Shown: positions 34,043-42,471, counted from the stretch's first letter. The stretch: 64,000 nucleotides of DNA from Streptomyces sp. HM190 (GCF_009857135.1 NZ_CP047318.1:3844001-3908000), one strand, 5' to 3'. Notes: generated by a model not told the origin, from the letters alone. Program-made: numbers and translations.

Positions 34043-35425
34043 TTACGCCGCCTGGAGCTCCATCCGCGCCCCGAACTCCCTGACCACCGCCTCCTCCCGG
34101 AACGGCTCCAGCCTCTGCTGGAGGTCCTCCAGATACTCCGCCCCCCGGTTCGACCGCAGCGACCCGAGCAGTTCCACGGCCTTCAGGCCCGTGTGGCACG
34201 CCTGCTCGACCTCGCGCTGCTGCACCTGCGCCGTGGCGAGCAGCACATAGCCGATCGCCCGCCGCCGGGCCCGCGACTCGGGATGCCCGGCCAGCGACTC
34301 CTCGGCCCGCCGCGCCGCCGCCTCCGCCTGCCCGAGGTCCCGGTGGCAGTGCGCCAACTCGTCGGCGAGATACGCCTCGTCGAAGTGTCTGATCCACGTC
34401 GGGTCGTCCCCGGACGACGAGTCCGCCGCCTCCAGCGCCTCCACGGCCCGCCCGGCCGCCGCCTGCGCGGCGCGCGCGTCGCCCATCAGCGCGTGCCCGC
34501 GCGCCTCCGCCGCGTGGAACATGCACTCCGCGCGCGGAGTGGCGCGCCCACGCGCTCCTTCCTGCGCCGCGCGCGCCAACTGCGCGATCTCGCGCGGGTT
34601 CCCGAGCTGCGCGGCGAGATGGCTCATGGACGCGGCGAGCACATAGCCGCCGTACGCGCGGTCGCCCGCGGCCTGGGCGAGCCGCAGCGCCTGGATGTAG
34701 TACCGCTGGGCGAGACCGGGCTGCCCGGTGTCCACGGCCATGTACCCGGCGAGTTCGGTCAGCCGGGACACCGCCGCGAACAGCTCGCGGCCCACCGCCT
34801 CCCGGTAGGAGCCGGCCAGCAGCCCCGAGACGACGCTGTTGAGGTAGTGCACGACGACGGGCCGGACGTGCCCGCTGCCGTACTGGTGGTCGAGGTCGAC
34901 GAGGGCCTGGGTCATCGCGGTCACGGCCGCCACGTCGGCCATCCCGACCCTCGGTCCCGCGGAGCGGGCCACCTGGGAGTCCGGCGCCGAGATCAGCCAG
35001 TCACGGCTGGGCTCGACGAGCGCGGAGGCGGCGACGGACGACCCGGACAGGAAGTCCCGCCGGCCGACGTCGCTGCGCCACAGCTCGCAGACCTGCTCGA
35101 TGGCCCCGAGGACCGTCGGCGAGAACTGGAGCCCCACGCCGGACGCGAGGTTCTTGCCGTTGGCCATGCCGATCTCGTCGATCGTGACCGTACGGCCCAG
35201 CTTGCGCCCCAGCGCCTCGGCGATGATCGCGGGAGCCCGGCCCCGCGGCTGCTGTCCGCGCAGCCAGCGCGCGACGGACGTCTTGTCGTAACGGAGGTCG
35301 AGTCCGTGCTCCGCGCCGCACATGTTGACCCGCCGGGCCAGCCCGGCGTTGGAACAGCCCGCTTCCTGGATGAGCGCCTGCAGCCGTTCGTTCGGCTGCC
35401 TGGCGACGAGCGGCCTTGCGGCCAT
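34043..35425 (-). CDS. HTH regulator with TPR-like C-terminal domain
   Basis: A 460-residue protein. The N-terminal 75 residues form an XRE-like HTH (LQALIQEAGCSNAGLARRVN, then KTSVARWLRGQQPRGRAPAIIAEALG). From about 160 to the end are helical tetratricopeptide-like pairs (AGYMAVDTGQPGLAQRYYIQALRLAQAAGD; HRDLGQAEAAARRAEESLAG). The layout is that of Streptomyces NsdA-like developmental/antibiotic regulators. The ligand or partner is unknown. Upstream, at 35453-35526, lies the long inverted repeat described separately. Confidence 0.8.
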   Translation of the reverse strand: MAARPLVARQPNERLQALIQEAGCSNAGLARRVNMCGAEHGLDLRYDKTSVARWLRGQQPRGRAPAIIAEALGRKLGRTVTIDEIGMANGKNLASGVGLQFSPTVLGAIEQVCELWRSDVGRRDFLSGSSVAASALVEPSRDWLISAPDSQVARSAGPRVGMADVAAVTAMTQALVDLDHQYGSGHVRPVVVHYLNSVVSGLLAGSYREAVGRELFAAVSRLTELAGYMAVDTGQPGLAQRYYIQALRLAQAAGDRAYGGYVLAASMSHLAAQLGNPREIAQLARAAQEGARGRATPRAECMFHAAEARGHALMGDARAAQAAAGRAVEALEAADSSSGDDPTWIRHFDEAYLADELAHCHRDLGQAEAAARRAEESLAGHPESRARRRAIGYVLLATAQVQQREVEQACHTGLKAVELLGSLRSNRGAEYLEDLQQRLEPFREEAVVREFGARMELQAA

Positions 35426-35452
35426 GGCGTACCCCCTGTGGCTGTGGTGCCC

Positions 35453-35526
35453 AGTGCTGTGACCGGAAAGGTTCGCCGGCTCGCGAAGCCCGGCAGCCTC
35501 CTGTCAAACCTTTCCGGTCACAGCAC
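35453..35526. repeat. Long inverted repeat, 20-bp arms, nested hairpin
   Basis: GTGCTGTGACCGGAAAGGTT at 35453-35472 and its exact complement at 35507-35526 enclose 34 bp, which contain a smaller GCCGG/CCGGC stem. It lies directly upstream of the HTH/TPR regulator gene start (35425), in its 5' leader region. One arm (17 of 20 bp) recurs at 38903-38919, so the arm is a mobile or dispersed element rather than a chance hairpin. Confidence 0.85.
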
Positions 35527-35874
35527 CAGCTCACGCTTCGAGTTGACGTGTCCTCAGCGGCCGATCCCTTCGGACACACAGTCACACGACTCGGTGCGCG
35601 CGCCGAGCACGCGTACCGAAAGCGCATACCCATCTGTCGGAGGGATCCGGCCTCGACGATCAATGCCCCGTCGACATACCGAAGATGCGAGACATTCCTC
35701 GATTGCCGGGGTAAACACGGATGCTGTACCCCACACGTGGCTACCCGGCTCACTCGGCGATCCCGCTCGCGCGCCCCCGGACATGCACCCATGCGCCCCG
35801 GCCCGGTCGGCGGTGCTCTCCCCCCGCGCATGTGACATCCGTAACCACCGATGAGCGCTAGAGTTGTGTTCATC
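35527..35874. other. Intergenic region upstream of the primase-polymerase-like gene
   Basis: About 350 bp, less GC-rich than average. It contains no credible ORF. Near its right end TAGAGT (35859-35864) is a good -10 box, about ten bases before the GTG at 35875. The rest holds nothing I recognise. Confidence 0.45.
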
Positions 35875-36534
35875 GTGGAAGAGACCATCGCGGGCCCTGA
35901 AGCTGCCCAAATCCCGAAGCAGCGTGGCGAATCGCTGCTGGACACCGCCGTTCGATACGCCGAAGAACGTCACTGGGACGTGTTTCCCGGTACGTGGCTG
36001 GAAGCTGTCGACGGGGTGCAGCACTGCTCTTGCGGCAACACCGCGTGCGCGACCCCCGGCGCGCACCCGGCGCGTGAGGACTGGGCGACCCAGGCGACAG
36101 GCAGTGCGACCGTCGCACGCCGTCTGTGGTCCACGCAGCCGACCGCGTCGATCCTGCTGCCGACAGGGCGGACGTTCGACACGATCGACGTTCCCGAGAC
36201 GGCCGGTCTGCTGGCGCTGGCCCGGATGGAGCGCATGGACCTGACGCTCGGTCCGGTGACGTGGACACCGGACCGCCGGATGCACTTCTTCGTGCTGCCG
36301 GGCGCGTCGGTCAAGGTGCCCGATCTGGTGCGCAAGTTGGGCTGGTCGCCGCTGTCGCTCGACCTCAGGGCGCTGGGCGAGGGCGAGTACGTGGCGGCGC
36401 CGCCGACCCGGTACGGGTCACGGGGGGCCGTGCAGTGGGCGCGTCGTCCCACGTCGGCGAACCGGTGGCTGCCGGACGCGGAGGAGCTGATCTCCCCGCT
36501 CGCGTACGCGTGCGGCAGGGACGGCCGACGATAG
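35875..36534 (+). CDS. Bifunctional DNA primase/polymerase-like (Prim-Pol N-terminal) protein
   Basis: A 219-residue protein from the GTG at 35875. This start was chosen because TAGAGT, a -10 box, lies inside the longer frame that begins at 35851, implying a leaderless transcript. The N-terminal AVRYAEERHWDVFPGTWLE and the Cys/His cluster CSCGNTACATPGAHPA match the Prim-Pol domain start. The usual catalytic Asp-x-Asp is represented by FDTIDVPE and the following His motif by RMHFFVLPG, so polymerase activity is doubtful. The helicase part of full-length proteins is absent. It is convergent with the TOPRIM gene. Confidence 0.75.
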   Translation: MEETIAGPEAAQIPKQRGESLLDTAVRYAEERHWDVFPGTWLEAVDGVQHCSCGNTACATPGAHPAREDWATQATGSATVARRLWSTQPTASILLPTGRTFDTIDVPETAGLLALARMERMDLTLGPVTWTPDRRMHFFVLPGASVKVPDLVRKLGWSPLSLDLRALGEGEYVAAPPTRYGSRGAVQWARRPTSANRWLPDAEELISPLAYACGRDGRR

Positions 36535-36619
36535 CGCCCAGGGCGACTCGACGAGCGGTTGCCCACCCAACCGGCTGTTGAACGACGGGACTTGCATGCG
36601 TCGTCGGACGCGTGGGTGG

Positions 36620-37237
36620 TCAGAGCGCGGCGAACAGGTCGTCCAGAGGGGCGGGTACGCGGTCGGGGCCGAGGGCCTCGACGAGGACCCGCCCGTACTG
36701 GATCTTGCGGCCCTTCTTCGTGCCGAGGAACCGGCGGAGCTGCTGCTGGGCGGGGCGGCCCTGCTGCGCGGGCTGGCGGAGGAAGGTCCGCAGGGGGCGC
36801 AGATCGCCCTCCGCGTCGACGAGTTCCCGCACGCGGCCCGCGCCGAGCGCGCGGATCAGTTCGTCCTCCAGGTCGGCCGTGCACACGAAGTACCCCTCGG
36901 ATGCCGCGCCGGCGCGCTCCCAGGCGCGGGCGTAGTAGCCGCGCTCCCGCTCATCGCACAGCCCGGTGAGGCGCAGGCCGAGGCCCGACGGACCGAGGAG
37001 GCCGGCGAAGCGGCCGACGTTCATCGCGCCGCCCATCTGCAGGACGCAGACCCCCTCGGCGCCGAGGTCCCGCCCACGTCGCGCGGCGAGCGCGTCGACC
37101 GCCGCGGCGTCGCTCGGCCCTTCGAGCAGCACCACCGCCCGGACACCGGCCGTAGCGACCAGGTCCCGCGCCGGGACACCGGGCCCACCCGCCGCCCACG
37201 CGGTGACCGCCTGCCGGAACGCCCCCATGTCGGCCAT
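36620..37237 (-). CDS. Free-standing TOPRIM (OLD-family-like) protein
   Basis: A 205-residue protein. The TOPRIM motifs are VVLLEGPSDAAAVDAL (Glu39) and LTGLCDERERGYY (Asp95 with Glu96/Glu98), the metal ligands expected of OLD-type nucleases. After residue 120 comes a helical tail ending PAPLDDLFAAL. No ATPase domain is present, which is unusual because OLD nucleases carry ABC-like ATPase modules in cis or in trans. Possible roles are DNA or RNA cleavage or repair. It is convergent with the Prim-Pol-like gene 86 bp away, so the two are not co-transcribed. Confidence 0.78.
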   Translation of the reverse strand: MADMGAFRQAVTAWAAGGPGVPARDLVATAGVRAVVLLEGPSDAAAVDALAARRGRDLGAEGVCVLQMGGAMNVGRFAGLLGPSGLGLRLTGLCDERERGYYARAWERAGAASEGYFVCTADLEDELIRALGAGRVRELVDAEGDLRPLRTFLRQPAQQGRPAQQQLRRFLGTKKGRKIQYGRVLVEALGPDRVPAPLDDLFAAL

Positions 37238-37320
37238 GCCACGAGTCTGCGCCGTTTCCGTCCGCCGGGACAGGGATTTTCACAGCGCGACGATCACCGC
37301 GGCCGGCAAGGGGCGGCAGC

Positions 37321-38235
37321 TCAGTCGGTGAAGCCGTCCAGGAACGGCTCTATCGCGGCGCGCCACGCGTCCGGCTGGTCGTAGTGGACGAGATGGCCGG
37401 CGTCGGCGACCTCGGCGTACTGGCCGCGGGGCAGCACACGGACCATCTCCTGGGCCTCGGCGCGGCCCAGTTCGCCGTCGAGACCGCGGACGACGAGGGT
37501 GGGGCACCGGACCTGCGTCAGCTCCTCCCAGTGCGCGTCGTACACCCAGGTCTCGCGGGTCTTCAGCATCTGCTCGGGGTCGAAGACGGGCCGCCAGCCG
37601 TCGGGGCCCTCGTGCATGACCTCGGCGTAGAACTCGCCGCGCGAGGGGTTGGGGCGCTCCACCCAGGGGTCGTCCTCGCCGAACCACTTGCGGACGTCGG
37701 CGAGGGTCGCGAAGGGCAGCGGCCACGCCTTGAACCAGCTCTCCCACTCCCGCTGGGAGGCGGCGCCCAGCGCCGAGGCCCGCATGTCGCAGATGATCAG
37801 CCCGCGCACCAGGTCCGGGCGCTTGGCGGCCAGTTGCCAGCCGGTGAGCGCGCCCATGGCGTGGCCGATGAGGACGACGGGGGCGAGACCGAGCTGCTCG
37901 ATCGCCGCCTCGGCGTCCTCCACGTAGGCCTCACGGGTGTAGGCGGCCTGCTCCGGCTTCTCGCTCCGGCCGTGGCCCCGCTGGTCCAGGGCGACGGCGC
38001 GGTGCCGCTCGGAGAGCCAGCGGGCGGTGGGCGCCCAGTGCGAGGCGCGACCCATGAGGCCGTGCAATAACAGCACGCCGTGCCCCGGCGCGTCGGCGGG
38101 CTCCTCCCCCGGGTCCGGCCCGGTCCGTCGGCCGGTCGGGGCGCCGGGCAGCTCCCCGGTCTTGGGCGGGTCCCCGAACTCCCAGGCAGCGAGGCTCACG
38201 CCGCCCGTTCCGGTCACGTCGATGCGCCGCGTCAT
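37321..38235 (-). CDS. Alpha/beta-hydrolase-fold protein lacking the nucleophilic serine
   Basis: A 304-residue protein with the full fold: LLLHGLMGRASHWAPTARWL, VALDQRGHGRSEKP, a nucleophile elbow reading LIGHAMGALTG, LVVRGLDGELG with the acid, and DAGHLVHYDQPDAW with the His. The elbow GxSxG is GHAMG, so the catalytic Ser is replaced by Ala126 (codon gcc at 37858-37860 on the complement). Hydrolysis by the usual mechanism is unlikely; a binding, scaffold or cofactor-free role is possible. An acidic Pro-rich insert (residues 25-50) is also unusual. The ATG at 38235 follows a GGGGGG tract. Confidence 0.85.
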   Translation of the reverse strand: MTRRIDVTGTGGVSLAAWEFGDPPKTGELPGAPTGRRTGPDPGEEPADAPGHGVLLLHGLMGRASHWAPTARWLSERHRAVALDQRGHGRSEKPEQAAYTREAYVEDAEAAIEQLGLAPVVLIGHAMGALTGWQLAAKRPDLVRGLIICDMRASALGAASQREWESWFKAWPLPFATLADVRKWFGEDDPWVERPNPSRGEFYAEVMHEGPDGWRPVFDPEQMLKTRETWVYDAHWEELTQVRCPTLVVRGLDGELGRAEAQEMVRVLPRGQYAEVADAGHLVHYDQPDAWRAAIEPFLDGFTD

Positions 38236-38670
38236 TGGCACCCCCCACACTCCCGCTCGGACCGCTCGCTCCCGAAGCCCTCGCCGCGCTCCGGACCCGG
38301 TGGTCCATCCGTCCTGACCGCTGTCGTACCGCTGTCGTGCTGCCCTTGCTGTTCGCGCCGTGGTGCGCGCCGTTCGAACGACGCGCACATGCTGTTACAG
38401 CGCGCGTATCGATCGGCACGTTACGTATGGGATGCGTGGGTCGGTCGGGGACGGGCCGCTCGACGCGACGCCACGCCGCCCACGTTATCGAATACACATT
38501 CGAAGATGCCGTTCCCGGCGACTACACCCCTCATTCGAGTGACCCCCCTCAAGGATTGCCCGCCGCGGCCGCGGGGAGATCTTCAACGGGAGGCGGGCCG
38601 CTCGGGGACAACGGCCCGAGGGGGGATGACCCTGGGAGCTCGGGGCTCCGGGTCAGCACGGGGGAGGACA

Positions 38671-38698
38671 GGCCCCGGCGCCGCATGGCGCCGGGGCC
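38671..38698. terminator. Strong intrinsic terminator-like hairpin
   Basis: GGCCCCGGCGCC, loop GCAT and GGCGCCGGGGCC form a perfect 12-bp GC stem in the gap downstream of the DtxR gene. It can end transcription from either direction; no long T-tract is present, as is common in Streptomyces. Confidence 0.75.
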
Positions 38699-38902
38699 CT
38701 CCTCACGTCCACGGCACATCCGCCCCGCCCCCTCCTCCGCCACCGCGAGATCGCCGTCTCCGGTGGCCAAGAGCCCCTCAGGTCATATGCCTCACGGGCA
38801 AGCCTCGCACGCGAACGGTCCGCGCGCTGCGATTCGGCGCAGTGAATCTCGGACTTCGCCGGACGGTCGAGGTGGCGGGCGTGACCGCCCGAGAACACGG
38901 CT

Positions 38903-38919
38903 GGTGCTGTGACCGGAAA
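38903..38919 (+). repeat. Solitary arm of the 35453 inverted repeat
   Basis: GTGCTGTGACCGGAAAG is identical to the first 17 bases of the left arm at 35453. The complementary arm is not found in the following 50 bp. It lies about 25 bp downstream of the DtxR stop codon. Confidence 0.75.
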
Positions 38920-38944
38920 GCGCCTGCGGGACCCGGCGGCGGTG

Positions 38945-39637
38945 TCAGCGCTTGGCGACGAACACGTGCGAGGCAACCTCCGCCGCCAGCTCCGCGGCCT
39001 CGCCGCCGCTGCCCACGAGCACCCCGCCGGCCGCCTCCGTCACACTCACCACGGAACCGGGCTGCACTCCCGCGCGCCGCAGCGTGTACATCAGCTGCGC
39101 GTCCGTCTGGATGGGCTCGCCGATCCGGCGCACGACGACGGTCTTGCCCTCGTTGCCCGGGTCGAGGTCCGCGAGCGAGACCATGCCCTCGTCGAGGAAC
39201 GGGTCCGCGCCGTCCTTCTCGCCCAGCTCCTCCAGGCCCGGGATCGGGTTGCCGTACGGCGACTCCGTGGGGTGGCGGAGCAGTTCGAGCACACGACGCT
39301 CGACGGCCTCGCTCATCACGTGCTCCCAGCGGCATGCCTCCGCGTGGACCTGCTCCCACTCCAGGCCGATCACGTCGACGAGCAGGCACTCCGCGAGGCG
39401 GTGCTTGCGCATCACGCGCGTCGCGAGGCGGCGGCCCTCGTCGGTCAGCTCCAGATGCCGGTCGGCCGCGACCGAGACGAGGCCGTCGCGCTCCATGCGC
39501 GCGACCGTCTGGCTGACCGTCGGGCCGCTCTGGTCGAGGCGCTCGGCGATCCGGGCACGCATGGGGACCACACCTTCCTCTTCGAGTTCGAGGATGGTGC
39601 GGAGATACATCTCCGTCGTGTCGATCAGTCCGGACAT
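38945..39637 (-). CDS. desR: DtxR/IdeR-family metal-dependent repressor
   Basis: A 230-residue protein with an N-terminal winged helix (RIAERLDQSGPTVSQTVARMERDGLVSV), a dimer domain and a C-terminal SH3-like domain. All metal ligands of DtxR are present at the same residue numbers: Met10, His79, Glu83, His98, Cys102, Glu105 and His106. It should bind Fe(II) and repress siderophore and iron-uptake genes; the name desR follows the S. coelicolor regulator of desferrioxamine synthesis and is by homology. The neighbouring SIS gene is the same as in that species, as I recall it. Confidence 0.93.
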   Translation of the reverse strand: MSGLIDTTEMYLRTILELEEEGVVPMRARIAERLDQSGPTVSQTVARMERDGLVSVAADRHLELTDEGRRLATRVMRKHRLAECLLVDVIGLEWEQVHAEACRWEHVMSEAVERRVLELLRHPTESPYGNPIPGLEELGEKDGADPFLDEGMVSLADLDPGNEGKTVVVRRIGEPIQTDAQLMYTLRRAGVQPGSVVSVTEAAGGVLVGSGGEAAELAAEVASHVFVAKR

Positions 39638-39844
39638 ACGTGCCCCTCGATGAGATTCAGCGGCTTCGCTGCGCTGGCCCTGGACTCAATTCTGACGCAT
39701 CCCACTGACAACCGGGCCGTCGCTGCCGTATTCCCAGGGTGCCCTCCCCGCATGCCCTTCGGGGACACCGGGGTGGGCACCGCCCTCCCGCGCCCTCCCC
39801 GCCTCTCCCCCGCCTCTCCCCTGCCTCTCTGCCCGGCCGCCGTA

Positions 39845-39875
39845 TTGACACCCCACTGGTCCAGACCTCTAACGT
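39845..39875 (+). promoter_or_regulatory. Promoter with DasR-like (dre) operator
   Basis: TTGACA at 39845-39850 is a perfect -35; TCTAAC (17-bp spacer) or TAACGT (19 bp) near 39870 is a plausible -10. Between and over the -10 lies ACTGGTCCAGACCTCT (39855-39870), which matches 14 of 16 bases of the DasR consensus ACTGGTCTAGACCACT. DasR is the GntR-family repressor of aminosugar use. It stands upstream of an SIS phosphosugar protein, a functionally fitting target. Confidence 0.75.
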
Positions 39876-39908
39876 GATCGCAGGTCGGACGGACGGAGGG
39901 GTGCGGGC

Positions 39909-40667
39909 ATGGCGGACGGCACTGCGGCGGCACGGCGTTTCCTGGACGCGGCGATCGGGCTGGTGGAGCGCGTACGGGACGAGGAGGCCGACACCGTCGC
40001 CGCCGCCGGGAAACTCGTCGCGGACACGGTCGTCGACGGCGGCCGTCTCTTCGCGTTCGGCGCGGGCCACTCCTCGCTCGCCGCCCAGGACCTCGTCTAC
40101 CGGGCCGGTGGTCTCGCCCTGATGAACCTGCTGGCCGTCCCCGGCGCCGTCGGCGTCGACGTGCTGCCCGCGACGCTGGGCTCCGCGCTGGAGCGGGTCG
40201 ACGGACTGGCGACCGCCGTACTCGACAGCAGCCCTCTGCGCGCCGGCGACCTCCTGATCGTCATCTCGCTGTCCGGGCGCAACGCCCTGCCCGTCGAGAT
40301 GGCGCGGCACGCCCGCACGCTCGGCGTGAAGGTCGTCGGCGTCACCTCCGTCGCGTACGCCACCGCGACGACTTCGCGCCACTCCTCGGGCACCTTCCTC
40401 AAGGACCACTGCGACCTCGTCCTCGACTCCAAGATCGGTGTCGGCGACGCCGAACTCACCCACGACGCCGTGCCGGCCCCCTTCGCCCCGGCCTCCACCG
40501 TCGTCACCTCCGCGCTCCTCCAGGCGGTCATGGCCACCGCCGCCACCGACCTCGCCGACCGGGGCGTACAGCCCCCGTTGCTGCGGTCCGGCAACGTCGA
40601 CGGCGGCCTCGACTGGAACGACCACGTCTTCCGGGAGTACGGCGACCGGATCTTCTACCTGTACTGA
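39909..40667 (+). CDS. SIS-domain phosphosugar-binding/isomerase protein
   Basis: A 252-residue protein with a single SIS domain: RLFAFGAGHSSLAAQDLVYRAGGLALMNLL carries the phosphate loop and IVISLSGRNALPVEMARHARTLGVKVVGVTS the Ser/Thr-rich second loop. It resembles the UPF0309 family, probable phosphosugar isomerases or etherases. The strong Shine-Dalgarno GGAGGGG is eight bases before the ATG. The dre site upstream suggests a role in N-acetylglucosamine or muramic-acid metabolism. It is divergent from the DtxR gene. Confidence 0.88.
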   Translation: MADGTAAARRFLDAAIGLVERVRDEEADTVAAAGKLVADTVVDGGRLFAFGAGHSSLAAQDLVYRAGGLALMNLLAVPGAVGVDVLPATLGSALERVDGLATAVLDSSPLRAGDLLIVISLSGRNALPVEMARHARTLGVKVVGVTSVAYATATTSRHSSGTFLKDHCDLVLDSKIGVGDAELTHDAVPAPFAPASTVVTSALLQAVMATAATDLADRGVQPPLLRSGNVDGGLDWNDHVFREYGDRIFYLY

Positions 40668-40900
40668 CACCGCCCGCCACCTGCGCCGACACCGACCCGG
40701 CCGGGCGGGACGGACCCGCCTCCCGGGTGTGCGGGGCGGGGGTGCGGGGGAACGATGACAGGGAAATCCGGGGTACAACGATTTCGTCCGAATCTTGCGT
40801 GAACCAGATGTGGGCTGGGTCACGTTCGAGTTGAATGATGACAAGTGAGCGAACCGACGCGCCGTACGCGCGGACGCAACGCAGCCTGCAGGGGGTTCAG

Positions 40901-42439
40901 GTGAGTGCTTCCCGGCGTAAAGGGGCCGCCGACGCACTGGGGCCCGAGGAGCCCGAGAAGAACGGTCCGGCCACGGGCCGGAGCGCGCGGAGCGACGACG
41001 GCGCGGGCCCCGGCCACACCGACGGCACAGACGGCACAGACGGCACAGACCACATGGACGACATAGACCACACGGACGACATCGACACGGAGGACGCCAT
41101 GGACTCCGTGGATCCCGGCGACGCGGACCTCCTCGCCGCCCTCCTCGACGGCATGGACGCGGCCCTGTGCGCCTTCGACGCCGACGGGGTCGTCACGCAC
41201 TGGAACCGTGAGGCGGAACGCATCCTCGGCTGGAGCGCCGAGGACGCCGTCGGACGGCGCGGCTTCGCCGGCTGGGCCGTACGGACCGCCGACGCGGAGG
41301 AGATCGAGACGCGGCTGATGGCCGCCATGCACGCCTCCGGACGGCAGGTCCACGAGTTCGCCCTCGTCACCAAGGACGGCGGACGCGTCCTCGTGCGCAC
41401 CCAGTCCGCCGCCGTGCGCGGCCCCGACGGCAAACCCGCCGGCCTGTACTGCGCCTTCAGCGAGGTCCACGCCCAGATCGACCTCGAACGGTCCATCGCG
41501 CTCAGCGAGGCGCTCTTCGAGGACGCCTCGTGGGGAGTCGTCCTCGTCGACGCCGACCTGCGGCCCGCCGTCGTGAACGCGCACGCCGCCCGCTCCCTCG
41601 GCATGGGGCGCACCGCCGTCCTCGGACGCCCGCTCGGCGAACTCCTCACCCAGGGCGTCGAGGAAGTCGAGAGCGCCCTCACCCATGTCCTCGCCGAGGG
41701 CGCCCCGCCCGCGCCCGCCGAGATCTGGGTCGGCGTCCGGACCCCTGACGGGGAGAAACGTCGCTGCTGGCGCAGCGGCTTCCTCCGCCTCGCCTCCCCG
41801 CTGGCCGAGGAACCCGTCCCCCTCGGCGTCGGCTGGCTCTTCCAGGACATCACCGAGACCAAGCAGACCGAGCAGGAGGCCGCGCTCCTCCGTTTCCGCG
41901 TCAACCAGCTGCACCGGGCGGCGCGCGCCGCCGCCGAGTGCGAGGACCCCGGCGAGGCCGCCACGGTGCACCTCGACTTCGCCCTCGCCGGGTTCGCCGA
42001 CCACGCGCTCATCGACCGGGTCGCGGGCACCGCGCCGGCCGACGACGGGCCCGTACGGCTCGTACGGGTCGCCGCGACGCCCGCCGGCGCGCCCGGCCCC
42101 AGCCACCTCGCCGGGCACGCCGGCATCCCCGTCCGCTACGGCCGGGGCCATCCCGCCCTGCAGTGCGTGGAACGGGCCGGATCGGTACGCGCGAGCGCCG
42201 GGTCCGCCGGCCCGGAGGCCGCCCGCGACTGGGCCGCCGCCCGCCAGTGGCCGCCGGGTACGGTGCACGCCCTGTGCGCCGTGCTGCGCAGCCGGGGCCG
42301 CACCCTCGGCGTCGTCACCTTCCTCCGGGGCGCCGGCCGCACCCCGTTCGAACGCACCGACTCCCTCTACGCGGAGGACGTCGCCGTACGCATCGCGGCG
42401 GCCCTGGACCTGGAGGCCCTGGGGAAAGCGGCGCGGTAG
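40901..42439 (+). CDS. PAS/GAF sensory protein without a visible output domain
   Basis: A 512-residue protein from a GTG after AGGGGG; the ATG at 40835 would add 22 residues. Residues 35-65 are an acidic Asp-Gly-Thr repeat (DGTDGTDGTD). Two PAS domains follow (LLDGMDAALCAFDADGVVTHWNREAERILG, then SIALSEALFEDASWGVVLVDADLRPAVVN), the second ending in LFQDITETKQTEQE, and then a GAF-like domain (FRVNQLHRAARAAAECEDP to ERTDSLYAEDVAVRIAAAL). The arrangement is that of RsbU/SpoIIE phosphatases, but the PP2C domain is missing. It may act through protein-protein contact. Confidence 0.82.
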   Translation: MSASRRKGAADALGPEEPEKNGPATGRSARSDDGAGPGHTDGTDGTDGTDHMDDIDHTDDIDTEDAMDSVDPGDADLLAALLDGMDAALCAFDADGVVTHWNREAERILGWSAEDAVGRRGFAGWAVRTADAEEIETRLMAAMHASGRQVHEFALVTKDGGRVLVRTQSAAVRGPDGKPAGLYCAFSEVHAQIDLERSIALSEALFEDASWGVVLVDADLRPAVVNAHAARSLGMGRTAVLGRPLGELLTQGVEEVESALTHVLAEGAPPAPAEIWVGVRTPDGEKRRCWRSGFLRLASPLAEEPVPLGVGWLFQDITETKQTEQEAALLRFRVNQLHRAARAAAECEDPGEAATVHLDFALAGFADHALIDRVAGTAPADDGPVRLVRVAATPAGAPGPSHLAGHAGIPVRYGRGHPALQCVERAGSVRASAGSAGPEAARDWAAARQWPPGTVHALCAVLRSRGRTLGVVTFLRGAGRTPFERTDSLYAEDVAVRIAAALDLEALGKAAR

Positions 42440-42471
42440 GCGCCGGGGGCCGGGGCCGGGAGAATCGGGGG

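Larger units (their letters stand above)
38236..38944. other. Intergenic region with terminator and single repeat arm
   Basis: About 700 bp between the hydrolase start and the DtxR stop. The left part (38320-38540) is less GC-rich and includes GCGCGTATCGATCGGCACG. In the middle is a strong hairpin (38671-38698), and near the right end a solitary copy of the 20-bp repeat arm (38903). Overlapping ORFs lack coding features. A structured non-coding RNA between 38550 and 38700 is possible but not shown. Confidence 0.5.

Noticed and set aside
36534..36620. Prim-Pol plus TOPRIM as a defence island
   Set aside because: The genes are convergent, each alone, in an apparently core region without other defence or mobile genes. 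No operon or island signs support this.
38550..38700. Riboswitch between the hydrolase and DtxR genes
   Set aside because: The sequence can form hairpins, but I could not match the conserved cores of known riboswitch classes, and no gene follows in the right orientation at short distance.
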